In this document: positions 1 through 6,623 of the stretch, in pieces
Numbering within the stretch: the stretch's first letter is position 1
How the letters are laid out: the number at the start of each line of letters is the position of its first letter
Assembly: GCA_937863215.1 (NCBI GenBank)
Contig: CALMFQ010000102.1
Coordinates: 1 to 8,806 of the forward strand
DNA length: 8,806 nt
DNA from: an uncultured Pseudomonadota bacterium
Lineage (GTDB): Bacteria; Pseudomonadota; Gammaproteobacteria; Burkholderiales; SCOH01
Direction of reading: 5' to 3'
Made by a program: the position numbers and the translations under genes
Notes under the pieces: model-generated
Told to the model about the DNA's origin: nothing
Databases searched by the model: none
Seen by the model: the letters and a program-made list of their open reading frames with translations, nothing else

Positions 1-1754
1 CGTTGCAGGCCGGCTTGCGCCAGCCGGCGGCAGAAGCGTCGATAGGCTGCCGCTACCGGATCGGCGGGCGGACGGCGCTGGCTCCAGGCCAGCCATAGCA
101 GCGAAGGCAGCAGCGCCAGCAGTGCACCGCCGGCAATCAGCCCGGCCATGCGATAACTCGCCAGCTCATCGATACCCAGCTGTTGCAGCAGCGAATTCTG
201 CCGTTGACTATCGTAGCCGAGAAACTGCTGATTCCAGCGGTTGACCACCGAATCCCACCCCAGCCGCAGCGCGCGTAGCAGCGCCGGTTGGCCGCGGATG
301 GCCAGCGGCAGCCGGTCGCTGGCGGGTAGTGCATCGGCAATTCCCAGCTCGACCCGCGTCGGCGCCACTGCCGCTGTCGGATCGATGCGCTGCCAGCCGG
401 CTGTGCCGAGCCAGACTTCGGCCCAGGCATGGGCGTCGCTCTGGCGTACGATCAGGTAGCCGCCGACCGGGTTCAGCTCGCCGCCCAGATAGCCGGTGAC
501 CACTCGCGCCGGAATGCCGGCGGCGCGCATCAGAAATACAAAGGCGCTGGCGTAGTGCTCGCAAAAGCCGCGCCGGCTGCGGAACAGAAAATCGTCCACC
601 GGATTTTCACCCAGCAGCGGCGGCTGCAGCGTGTAAAAAAACTGTTGCCGGTTGAAATGCCGCAATGCCAGCTCGACCACCTGGCTCGGAGTCTGGCTTG
701 CGGCACGCCATTGCTGCGCCAGCTGGCGCGCCTGCGGATTGACTGCGGCGGGCAGGCGCAACGCCTGCTGCAGATCGGCTTCGTCTTCCGGCAACCGATA
801 GTGGCGCCATGACTGGAGCTGGAAGCGTTTCAGCTCGGTCTGTGCCTGTTCTGCCTGCAGTTGGTAAGCCTGGTTCAGGCTGGCATTGGCTGGCAGCCGT
901 GCCAGCGCTTCGAGTGCAAAAATCCAGCGCTGGTTGTGCGGCTCCTGGGTAATGCTGTAGCTGATCGGGTCGCTGCCGTCTGCCGCTGCGATGCGTATGC
1001 CGTTGTCCGGCGCGCGGCGCCAGGTGCGGCCGTCAAACCGGGTCAAAACCGGGCCGCGCCAGTACAGCGTGGATTTGTCGGGCGGCGTGCCATCGAACTG
1101 CACACGGAAGGCAACTTCGTCCGACTGGCTCAGCGACGCGATATTGCCGGGCGCCATGCTGTCGGACAGCCCGCTGCGCGCCTGCTGGCTGTCCTGCGGC
1201 AGACGCCACAGCGGCCCTTCGATGCGCGGAAAGACCACAAACAGCAGCAGTGCCAGCGGCAGCGCCTGCAACAACAGCCGGCCGGCGCGCATCAGCCCGG
1301 CACGCCAGGGAGTGGCGGCGCGCAACTGCTGCACCGTCAGCGCCGCCGTGATCAGCAGGATTTGCGGCAGCAGCAGCGCCGCTTCCGGCAATTTCTGGCT
1401 GAAAATGAAGCGCACGAAACAGAGAAAGAAATCCAGATACAGCAACAGTGTCGCATCGCGCCGGTTGCGCGTTTCCGCCAGCTTCAGCGCCGCCAGCGTG
1501 ACCACCAGGCTGGATCCGGCGCTCTGGCCGAGCAGTGAGCGGTAGGTGGCAAAAATCCCGGCGGTTGCCAGCAATGTCAGCGCAATCAGCTGCCAGCGGC
1601 GCATTGCCGGCAGCCGGCCGCTCTGCTGGCCGAAGCGCCACAGCAGCAGTGCCATCGCCACCAGCCACGACCAGCTGCTGACGAACGGTTGCAGCGGCGC
1701 AATCGCCAGTGCAGTGGCGGCGATCAGCCAGTTGCCGCCATGCAGAGCTTTCAT
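1..1754 (-). CDS. TgpA-like membrane transglutaminase (DUF3488 + transglutaminase core), partial at C-terminus
   Basis: An open frame starts at ATG 1754 and is still open at the left edge, giving 584 residues. The first ~185 residues hold several hydrophobic helices typical of the DUF3488 region. A periplasmic transglutaminase-like core follows, and another membrane helix lies near residues 536-557. The core shows a Cys-His-Asp triad: C398 in GFCEHYASAF, H442 in SDAHAWAEVW and D458 in RIDPTAAV. The spacing of 44 and 16 residues is, from memory, the same as in Pseudomonas aeruginosa TgpA. Homologues have roughly 650-670 residues, so the missing part is probably the short cytoplasmic tail (DUF4129-like). 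The start overlaps the stop of the DUF58 gene by 4 bp (ATGA), which implies translational coupling as the third gene of a MoxR-DUF58-TgpA operon. The substrate of these enzymes is not established; a role at the cell envelope is inferred from topology. Confidence 0.93.
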   Translation of the reverse strand, partial: MKALHGGNWLIAATALAIAPLQPFVSSWSWLVAMALLLWRFGQQSGRLPAMRRWQLIALTLLATAGIFATYRSLLGQSAGSSLVVTLAALKLAETRNRRDATLLLYLDFFLCFVRFIFSQKLPEAALLLPQILLITAALTVQQLRAATPWRAGLMRAGRLLLQALPLALLLFVVFPRIEGPLWRLPQDSQQARSGLSDSMAPGNIASLSQSDEVAFRVQFDGTPPDKSTLYWRGPVLTRFDGRTWRRAPDNGIRIAAADGSDPISYSITQEPHNQRWIFALEALARLPANASLNQAYQLQAEQAQTELKRFQLQSWRHYRLPEDEADLQQALRLPAAVNPQARQLAQQWRAASQTPSQVVELALRHFNRQQFFYTLQPPLLGENPVDDFLFRSRRGFCEHYASAFVFLMRAAGIPARVVTGYLGGELNPVGGYLIVRQSDAHAWAEVWLGTAGWQRIDPTAAVAPTRVELGIADALPASDRLPLAIRGQPALLRALRLGWDSVVNRWNQQFLGYDSQRQNSLLQQLGIDELASYRMAGLIAGGALLALLPSLLWLAWSQRRPPADPVAAAYRRFCRRLAQAGLQ

Positions 1755-2734
1755 GCTGCGGCCTCGTCGCTGCCGAACAAGGCCAGCAGGCGCAGGCAGG
1801 CATCGCGATGCGCGTCGCCACGCTGCAGCGGCAGCTCTTGTCCCGGCAGGCGTAGCCCCCAGTCCACATCGTCGGCAGCGGCTGCCAGTACCCATGCCGT
1901 CAGCCGCGCCAGTCGCGCTTCGCGTTGCAGCGAGGAGGGCAGCGCCGCGTAGTCGAGCCAGACGCGCCGCCGGCTGCCGCCGGCATATTGCTTGGTGCGC
2001 AGGATGTCGTCGCGCGCCGCCTGGCGCCATGCTACGTGGCGCGGCGAATCGCCCGGCCGGTGTTCGCGCAGAGCGAAAAAATCATCCTGCCCCGCCGCCT
2101 GCTGCCCGCTGTCGCTGAGCTGATCCGGTGCTTCGGGTAATGACGGTGCCGCAGCTTCCGGCTGCGGATAGACCAGGCAGGCCCAATCGAGATGAATGTA
2201 CGACCAGGCGCGAAACAGGCCGAGCGGCTGCCGGTTTGCCAGCGTCAGCCGGCCGGGCCGTAGCCAGCCGCGCCTGTGCGCTGGCTGCGTCAGGCATACG
2301 TCGGTTGTGCCAGCGGGGCCGATGTCGGCGATCTGGCGCGGCATGTCCGGCCATTCCAGCTCGATACCGGCGCGCGCCTGCCGGTCGGGGTTGCGCAGTT
2401 GCAGCGGAAACTGCGCCAGCTGGCCGGCGAACACCGGCTGTACCGCACCGTAACCGATCTGCAGCCCGGACTGGTTGCGAAAGCACTGCAACATCGACAG
2501 TAGCGCCGTGCCGGCAAGCCAGAAGCCGAGCAGGTAGCCGAGGTTGAGCGAGTAATTGAGCGAACCGACCCAGATAACCAGCAGCAATACGCCAAAGCCG
2601 ATGCCGGCACCTGTCGGCAGGATGTAGATCTGGCGGTGGTTCAGTACCAGCGGTGGGCGGGTAGAGCCCTGGCGGCGCGCCGCCCAGTGCGCGAATTGCG
2701 TTCGCAAACGGGCGCGCAGCCCGGTGACGGCCAT
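1751..2734 (-). CDS. DUF58 domain membrane protein
   Basis: This 327-residue protein has a basic N-terminus, two adjacent hydrophobic helices at about residues 36-57 and 61-83, then a soluble domain. The DUF58 signature is clear at residues 222-250: LREHRPGDSPRHVAWRQAAR followed by DDILRTKQY, matching the family pattern of Gly-Asp, Arg, Trp and Ala-Arg. The short form with an N-terminal membrane hairpin is the usual partner of MoxR ATPases and TgpA-like transglutaminases in Proteobacteria. DUF58 proteins carry a von Willebrand A-like fold in part of the family, but I see no clear MIDAS motif here. One base separates its ATG from the moxR stop, and its stop overlaps the transglutaminase start, so the three are surely co-transcribed. 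The molecular role is unknown; it is probably an adaptor or client of the MoxR ATPase at the inner membrane. Confidence 0.93.
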   Translation of the reverse strand: MAVTGLRARLRTQFAHWAARRQGSTRPPLVLNHRQIYILPTGAGIGFGVLLLVIWVGSLNYSLNLGYLLGFWLAGTALLSMLQCFRNQSGLQIGYGAVQPVFAGQLAQFPLQLRNPDRQARAGIELEWPDMPRQIADIGPAGTTDVCLTQPAHRRGWLRPGRLTLANRQPLGLFRAWSYIHLDWACLVYPQPEAAAPSLPEAPDQLSDSGQQAAGQDDFFALREHRPGDSPRHVAWRQAARDDILRTKQYAGGSRRRVWLDYAALPSSLQREARLARLTAWVLAAAADDVDWGLRLPGQELPLQRGDAHRDACLRLLALFGSDEAAA

Positions 2735-2735
2735 G

Positions 2736-3716
2736 TCAGGGAATCGCCACTGTGCGCATCAGCGCCGCGGCATCGCTGCTGCTGGCCGGCAGGTCGCCGC
2801 GCAGCGCCAGCCGGTGGCCGGCCACCGCCGGAAACACCGCCTGCACATGCTCTGGCAGCACCGCATCGGTACGTTCCAGCAACGCATAGGCCTGTGCCGC
2901 ACGCAACAGAGCCAGCCCGGCGCGCGGCGACAGGCCGCTGGCGATCTGCGGCGAATGGCGCGAAGCGTGCAGCAGGGCCTGCAGGTAATCGAGCAGCGCA
3001 TCGGCGACATGCACTTGCGTTGCCCGGTGCTGCAGTTGCAGCAACTGTTGCGGCTGCAGCACCGGCGTCAGCTCGCGGATCAGCTCCTGGCGCGCGGTGC
3101 CGCGCAACAGCATGCGCTCGGCCGCAGGGTCGGGATAGCCGAGCGACAGGCGCATCAGAAAGCGGTCGAGCTGCGATTCCGGCAGCGGATAGGTGCCGAT
3201 CTGGCGTGCCGGGTTCTGCGTGGCGATGACGAAAAACGGCTGCGGCAGCGTGTGGCTGACGCCATCCTGCGTCAGCTGACGTTCTTCCATGGCTTCCAGC
3301 AATGCGCTCTGGGTTTTCGGCGGAGCGCGGTTGATTTCGTCGGCCAGCACCAGTTGTGAAAATACCGGGCCGGGGTGGAACTTGAATTGCTGGCTGTCGC
3401 GCTCGTAGATCGATACGCCGATGATGTCGGCCGGCAGCAGGTCGGCGGTGAATTGCACGCGCTGGAAACTGAGCCCGAGCGTTGCCGCCAGCACATGCGC
3501 CAGCGTGGTTTTGCCAACGCCGGGGATATCTTCCAGCAGCAAATGTCCGCCGGCCAGCATGCAACTCAGCGCCAGGCGTATCTGCTGCGGTTTGCCGAGG
3601 ATGATCCGGTTGATCTGCTGCAAGGCCTGTTCGGGCGAATTCATGTAGCGTATTTCCATATCCGGCCAGCTGGCTGGCTGAACCGGAGCTGAATCAAAAT
3701 TGAGAGATTCGGACAA
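2736..3716 (-). CDS. MoxR-family AAA+ ATPase
   Basis: All the AAA+ motifs of the MoxR family are visible. With the longest form (326 residues) they are: Walker A EDIPGVGKTT with Lys69, Walker B LVLADEINRA with Asp126-Glu127, sensor 1 ATQNP with Asn168, arginine-finger region ESQLDRF with Arg185, and sensor 2 SPRAG with Arg265. MoxR ATPases act as chaperone-like remodelling or insertion factors for envelope or metalloenzyme complexes, and this one heads an operon with its usual DUF58 and transglutaminase partners. The start is uncertain. The longest form begins at TTG 3716 with no clear Shine-Dalgarno. In-frame ATGs at 3659 and 3644 would still keep the whole ATPase domain (307 or 302 residues), and a GGA lies about 11 bases before the ATG at 3644. 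The protein itself is certain; only its first ~25 residues are in doubt. Confidence 0.94.
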   Translation of the reverse strand: MSESLNFDSAPVQPASWPDMEIRYMNSPEQALQQINRIILGKPQQIRLALSCMLAGGHLLLEDIPGVGKTTLAHVLAATLGLSFQRVQFTADLLPADIIGVSIYERDSQQFKFHPGPVFSQLVLADEINRAPPKTQSALLEAMEERQLTQDGVSHTLPQPFFVIATQNPARQIGTYPLPESQLDRFLMRLSLGYPDPAAERMLLRGTARQELIRELTPVLQPQQLLQLQHRATQVHVADALLDYLQALLHASRHSPQIASGLSPRAGLALLRAAQAYALLERTDAVLPEHVQAVFPAVAGHRLALRGDLPASSSDAAALMRTVAIP

Positions 3717-3793
3717 AGTGCCGCATTTGGCAGTAAAATCTTCACGATTATCTGAACCGACGACGAACGGTGCCGTCTGCGGAGATGTCCCGA

Positions 3794-3821
3794 TTGTCAG
3801 GCAAGCCGCGCACCGCTTAAT
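3794..3821 (+). promoter_or_regulatory. candidate promoter of the deacetylase gene
   Basis: A -35-like TTGTCA (5 of 6 consensus bases) at 3794-3799 is followed after 16 bp by CTTAAT (4 of 6) at 3816-3821. Transcription would begin near 3828, leaving a leader of about 60 nt to the preferred GTG start. The flanking AATCT...AGATT inverted repeat (3819-3835) could be a small operator, but it is only 5 bp per arm. This is a by-eye match and is weak. Confidence 0.3.
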
Positions 3822-3875
3822 CTCATAATAAGATTTGTATGCATAAAAAAATGCTCAACTGGCTGAAAAAAAAAT

Positions 3876-3883
3876 GGAGGAGG
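3876..3883 (+). promoter_or_regulatory. strong Shine-Dalgarno deciding a GTG start
   Basis: GGAGGAGG ends 3 bases before GTG 3887, and its first GGAGG lies 6 bases from it. It sits inside the longer frame that begins at ATG 3839, whereas that ATG has only an AT-rich upstream sequence with no purine-rich ribosome site. This favours the GTG as the true start of the deacetylase. Confidence 0.75.
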
Positions 3884-3886
3884 CCG

Positions 3887-4810
3887 GTGCTCACTGCTTA
3901 TATCTCCCACCCCGACTGTCTGTTGCACGACATGGGGGCGCATCATCCGGAATCGCCGGATCGGCTGCGCGCCATCGACGATCAGCTGATTGCCAACGGC
4001 GTGATGGATTTCCTGCTGCATACCGAGGCGCCGCTGGTCGAGCATGAGCAGCTGGCGCGGGTACACGCATCGCGCTACCTGGATTTGCTGGAACAAAGCA
4101 GCCCGGCGCACGGCGTGCATCATCTCGATCCGGATACCGCGATGACGCCGCACACCCTGCAGGCGGCGCGGCGCGCATCCGGCGGCGTGATCAGGGCGGT
4201 CGATCTGGTGATGCGCAAACAGGCACCGAACGCCTTCTGTGCCGTACGCCCACCCGGCCACCATGCCGAATCGCGCAAGGCGATGGGTTTCTGCTTCTAC
4301 AACAATATCGCCGTCGGCGTGGCGCATGCGCTGACCGAATACCGGCTGCAGCGCGTGGCGGTGATCGACTTCGACGTGCATCACGGCAACGGCACCGAAG
4401 AAATCTTTCACGACAACGACAAGGTGCTGATGGCATCGATTTTCCAGCACCCGTTCTACCCCTATAGCGGCGACGTGCCCAAGGGCAGGAATATGGTCAA
4501 TGTGCCGCTCAAGGCCGGCACGCGCGGCGACGGTTTCCGCCAGGCGGTAACCGACCACTGGCTGCCGGCGCTGGAGGCATTCAAGCCGCAGCTGATTTTC
4601 ATCTCCGCCGGTTTCGATGCGCATCTGGAAGACGATATGGGCTCGCTCGGGCTGGTCGAGGCGGACTATGCCTGGGTCACGCGTGAACTGATGGCGGTGG
4701 CGGATCGTCATGCCGAGGGGCGCATCGTCTCGTCGCTGGAAGGCGGTTACGACCTGTCGGCGCTGTCGCGCAGCGTAGTGGCCCACATCAAGGCGCTGGG
4801 CGGCTTGTAG
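3887..4810 (+). CDS. histone deacetylase-family zinc amidohydrolase
   Basis: This arginase/deacetylase-fold enzyme removes acetyl (or acyl) groups from lysine or polyamine amines using an active-site zinc. Family motifs are intact. With the GTG start (307 residues) they are the tandem catalytic histidines 125-126 in RPPGHHAESRKAMGF, the zinc ligands Asp163 and His165 in DFDVHHGNGT, the third ligand Asp244 in SAGFDAH, and the catalytic-site Tyr288 in EGGYDL. I start it at GTG 3887 because of the strong GGAGGAGG just upstream, and because family members typically begin a few residues before the TAYISHPDCLLHDMG-like segment seen here. The in-frame ATG at 3839 would add 16 Lys-rich residues not expected in the family. 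The gene is monocistronic, divergent from moxR and ended by a strong hairpin. The substrate cannot be told from sequence; acetylpolyamines, acetyl-lysine proteins and small acyl-amines are all possible. Confidence 0.93.
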   Translation: MLTAYISHPDCLLHDMGAHHPESPDRLRAIDDQLIANGVMDFLLHTEAPLVEHEQLARVHASRYLDLLEQSSPAHGVHHLDPDTAMTPHTLQAARRASGGVIRAVDLVMRKQAPNAFCAVRPPGHHAESRKAMGFCFYNNIAVGVAHALTEYRLQRVAVIDFDVHHGNGTEEIFHDNDKVLMASIFQHPFYPYSGDVPKGRNMVNVPLKAGTRGDGFRQAVTDHWLPALEAFKPQLIFISAGFDAHLEDDMGSLGLVEADYAWVTRELMAVADRHAEGRIVSSLEGGYDLSALSRSVVAHIKALGGL

Positions 4811-4834
4811 GCTGCAGCAGGGGGCTACTGGCGT

Positions 4835-4868
4835 AAAAAAAGAGCTTTCGACCGAAAGCTCTTTTTTT
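4835..4868. terminator. perfect bidirectional intrinsic terminator
   Basis: Two perfect 15-nt arms (4835-4849 and 4854-4868) flank the loop GACC. The core is AGAGCTTTC/GAAAGCTCT, with a run of seven A at the left end and seven T at the right end. On either strand the transcript gives a stem followed by a U-run. It lies 25 bp after the deacetylase stop and 17 bp after the end of the convergent PEP-CTERM gene, so it can end both transcripts. Confidence 0.93.
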
Positions 4869-4884
4869 GTTGCCGTTGCGATGC

Positions 4885-5415
4885 TTACTGCGCGCGACGG
4901 CGTACCGCCATGCCTACCACGCCGAGGCCGGCCAGCAGCATTGCATAGGTTTCCGGCTCCGGAACCGGCGGAGTGGCCGTGGCCGACGATGCCAGCGCGT
5001 AAGTGCCGCCCAGCGGGCCGGTCAGCGTGCCGGTTACCCGGTAGTAGTAATTGCCGCTGCTCAGTGCGTTGAATGTGGTTACGCTGTCGCCGGTGCTGCC
5101 GTTGAAGGCGTAGCTGCCAACCAGTGCGTCGGCCAGCGCATCGTTGGCCAGGCCCTGGAACAGGCTGACCCGGCCGTTGGCGATGCCGAATACGTTCAGC
5201 AGGTTATTGGCCACGGTGGTGCTGCTGACGTCCGAGGTCAGATTCAGGCTGAAGCTCCAGATGTCGGCAAAGCTGCCGGTTTCGGTGATGTGGAAGCCGA
5301 GGCCGAGTTCGGCCTGATCGTGAGTGCCCCACGAGGTTTGCAGATTGCTGGCGGCAAACGCCGGCACTGCGGCGAATGCGGCAGCCAGTACGCTGCTCAG
5401 GATGGTGATCTTCAT
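4885..5415 (-). CDS. PEP-CTERM sorting domain protein (exported)
   Basis: This 176-residue protein begins with a signal peptide, MKITILSSVLAAAFAAVPAFA, likely cleaved after AFA. It ends with a textbook PEP-CTERM tripartite tail: VPEPETYA (the PEP box), the hydrophobic helix MLLAGLGVVGMAV, and the basic RRRAQ. Proteins of this type are exported, then recognised and processed by an exosortase (EpsH/XrtA type), often in strains that make an exopolysaccharide. The mature domain is rich in Ser, Thr, Gly and Asn. It carries SFADIWSFSL, which resembles the FxDxF motif of one PEP-CTERM subfamily with Trp at the last position. I start it at ATG 5415 because the signal peptide begins there and GAGAAAG lies upstream; an in-frame ATG at 5451 would put 12 residues before the signal. 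No exosortase gene is in the window. The specific function is unknown. Confidence 0.9.
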   Translation of the reverse strand: MKITILSSVLAAAFAAVPAFAASNLQTSWGTHDQAELGLGFHITETGSFADIWSFSLNLTSDVSSTTVANNLLNVFGIANGRVSLFQGLANDALADALVGSYAFNGSTGDSVTTFNALSSGNYYYRVTGTLTGPLGGTYALASSATATPPVPEPETYAMLLAGLGVVGMAVRRRAQ

Positions 5416-5583
5416 TTTTTGCTTTCTCGGGTTGGTGTGGAAAAAATGCAAAAGTACATCGGTCGTGCGCCATTGTGAGCGGTCTTTGCCATTGCCGATG
5501 TCATTTTCTCCCGCTGGATTTTATATTTAAATCGTATCGCCGATCCATTGCAAAATAATGACTTTGTGCTGTTTTTTATTTTT

Positions 5584-5597
5584 TGGATAAAAATCAA
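5584..5597 (-). promoter_or_regulatory. FNR/CRP-family-like box upstream of the PEP-CTERM gene
   Basis: Read on the minus strand this is TTGAT-TTTT-ATCCA, 9 of 10 bases of the FNR/ANR consensus TTGAT-N4-ATCAA. It is centred about 42 bp upstream of a start predicted from the CATTAT -10 at 5555-5560, close to the -41.5 class II activator position. It lies in AT-rich DNA, where chance matches are more likely, and no regulator gene is in the window. Confidence 0.3.
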
Positions 5598-5776
5598 TGT
5601 ATTGTCGTAAATTTATTCCCGTTTTCGCATTTGTGCAAATACTCGATATTTTCCTGTTTTATTTGCTGAAAGATGGCTTCCATAGCGGCTTTTGAAGGTG
5701 TTATTGCAGTTATTCTTGGCTTTTTATTCTATTTTATTCTTGCCGGGGAATATGTATGTTTTTTGCGCAAATGAAG

Positions 5777-5800
5777 CGCCTGCCGGTAAGGCGGCAGGCG
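5777..5800 (-). terminator. GC-rich hairpin after cysE
   Basis: Perfect 9-bp arms CGCCTGCCG (5777-5785) and CGGCAGGCG (5792-5800) surround a 6-nt loop, 12 bp beyond the cysE stop. On the minus strand it is followed by CTTCATTT rather than a clean U-run, so it is either a weak intrinsic terminator or a 3'-end stabilising stem. Confidence 0.6.
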
Positions 5801-5812
5801 TGAAGGCGGGAG

Positions 5813-6604
5813 TCAATTGTTGCAGTTGAGGCGGTGGTCCATGTTCAGCGACGGCACGTCGGACTCGGCCATGCCGACGATTTTTGCCGGCACGCCGGCA
5901 ACCGTGGTATGCGGCGGTACCGGCTCCAGCACCACGCTGCCGGCACCGATCTTGGCACCGCTGCCGACCTCGATATTGCCGAGAATCTTGGCGCCGGCGC
6001 CGATCAGCACGCCGTAGCGGATTTTCGGATGGCGGTCGCCTTCGGCCTTGCCGGTACCGCCCAGCGTCACGTTGTGCAGGATCGACACGTCATCCTCGAT
6101 CACCGCCGTTTCGCCGACGACGAAGCCATGCCCGTGATCAAGCAGAATGCCGCAGCCGATGCGTGCCGCCGGATGGATATCGACGGCAAATGTCTCGGAG
6201 ATGCGGTTCTGCAGGAACAGCGCCAGCGCATGGCGCCCCTGCAGCCACAGCCAGTGCGTGATGCGATAGCACTGCAAGGCATGGAAGCCCTTGAAATACA
6301 GCAACGGCGTGGCATAGGAACGGCACGCCGGATCGCGCTCGTAGGCAGCGCGAATGTCGGCCCGCGTCGCGGCGGCAATTTGCGGATCGGCCGCCAGCGC
6401 TTCGCCAATCAGCTCCATCAGCGTGCGCGCATCCATGGTCGGGCTGGCCAGCTTGCTCGACAGATGAAAACTGAGCACGTCGTCCAGGCTCTTGTGGCGC
6501 AACACCGTCATGTGCAGAAAGCTCGCCAGGATCGGCTCTTCCTGCGCATCCTGCGCCACTTCGCCACGAATGGTCTGCCACAGATCGTCAACGGGAGTAT
6601 TCAC
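5813..6604 (-). CDS. cysE: serine O-acetyltransferase
   Basis: The enzyme transfers acetyl from acetyl-CoA to L-serine, making O-acetylserine, the first committed step of cysteine synthesis, in the cytoplasm. Similarity to E. coli CysE is obvious along the whole length: the N-terminal helical domain (EEPILASFLHMTVLRH), STPLLYFKGFHAL-like linker, then the left-handed beta-helix hexapeptide repeats. Catalytic residues align with E. coli D143, H158 and H193 as Asp142, His157 and His192 in the 263-residue form. I prefer GTG 6604: it matches the E. coli N-terminus, has CAAAGG 9 bases upstream and clears the maoC stop by 19 bp. An ATG at 6658 (281 residues) would overlap maoC by 35 bp. The C-terminus stops at HRLNCNN and lacks the E. 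coli tail ending in Gly-Ile that docks into CysK. It lies downstream of maoC, probably in one transcript. Confidence 0.95.
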   Translation of the reverse strand: MNTPVDDLWQTIRGEVAQDAQEEPILASFLHMTVLRHKSLDDVLSFHLSSKLASPTMDARTLMELIGEALAADPQIAAATRADIRAAYERDPACRSYATPLLYFKGFHALQCYRITHWLWLQGRHALALFLQNRISETFAVDIHPAARIGCGILLDHGHGFVVGETAVIEDDVSILHNVTLGGTGKAEGDRHPKIRYGVLIGAGAKILGNIEVGSGAKIGAGSVVLEPVPPHTTVAGVPAKIVGMAESDVPSLNMDHRLNCNN

Positions 6605-6623
6605 GGGTTTCAGCCTTTGCTGT

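Larger units (their letters stand above)
5416..5812. other. AT-rich gene-free stretch upstream of the PEP-CTERM gene
   Basis: Nothing here has the look of a real gene on either strand. From about 5515 to 5765 the sequence turns strongly AT-rich, with T-runs and A-runs, in sharp contrast to the GC-rich flanks. It includes TATAAA on the minus strand at 5520-5525 and CATTAT at 5555-5560, both usable as -10 elements for the PEP-CTERM gene, and an FNR-like box at 5584-5597. The rest is unexplained. Possible roles are a long regulated promoter or leader, a nucleoid-protein (H-NS/MvaT-like) binding tract, a small RNA, or a remnant of acquired DNA. Confidence 0.6.

Noticed and set aside
861..1538. 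Plus-strand frame with Gln-rich product
   Set aside because: It lies opposite the transglutaminase gene, whose motifs are clear; the Gln/Arg richness reflects CAG/CTG repeats read on the other strand.
3797..4786. Long minus-strand open frame (329 codons) opposite the deacetylase
   Set aside because: It is a His/Arg-rich mirror of a well-supported zinc amidohydrolase gene, with no recognisable motif.
4850..4853. The same GACC loop in the terminator and in the etfB-leader hairpin
   Set aside because: A four-base coincidence; the stems are unrelated.
5584..5700. Sigma-54 promoter for the PEP-CTERM gene, as seen with some PrsR-controlled genes
   Set aside because: I looked for TGGCAC-N5-TTGC on the minus strand and found only GCAC and TTGC elements at the wrong spacing.
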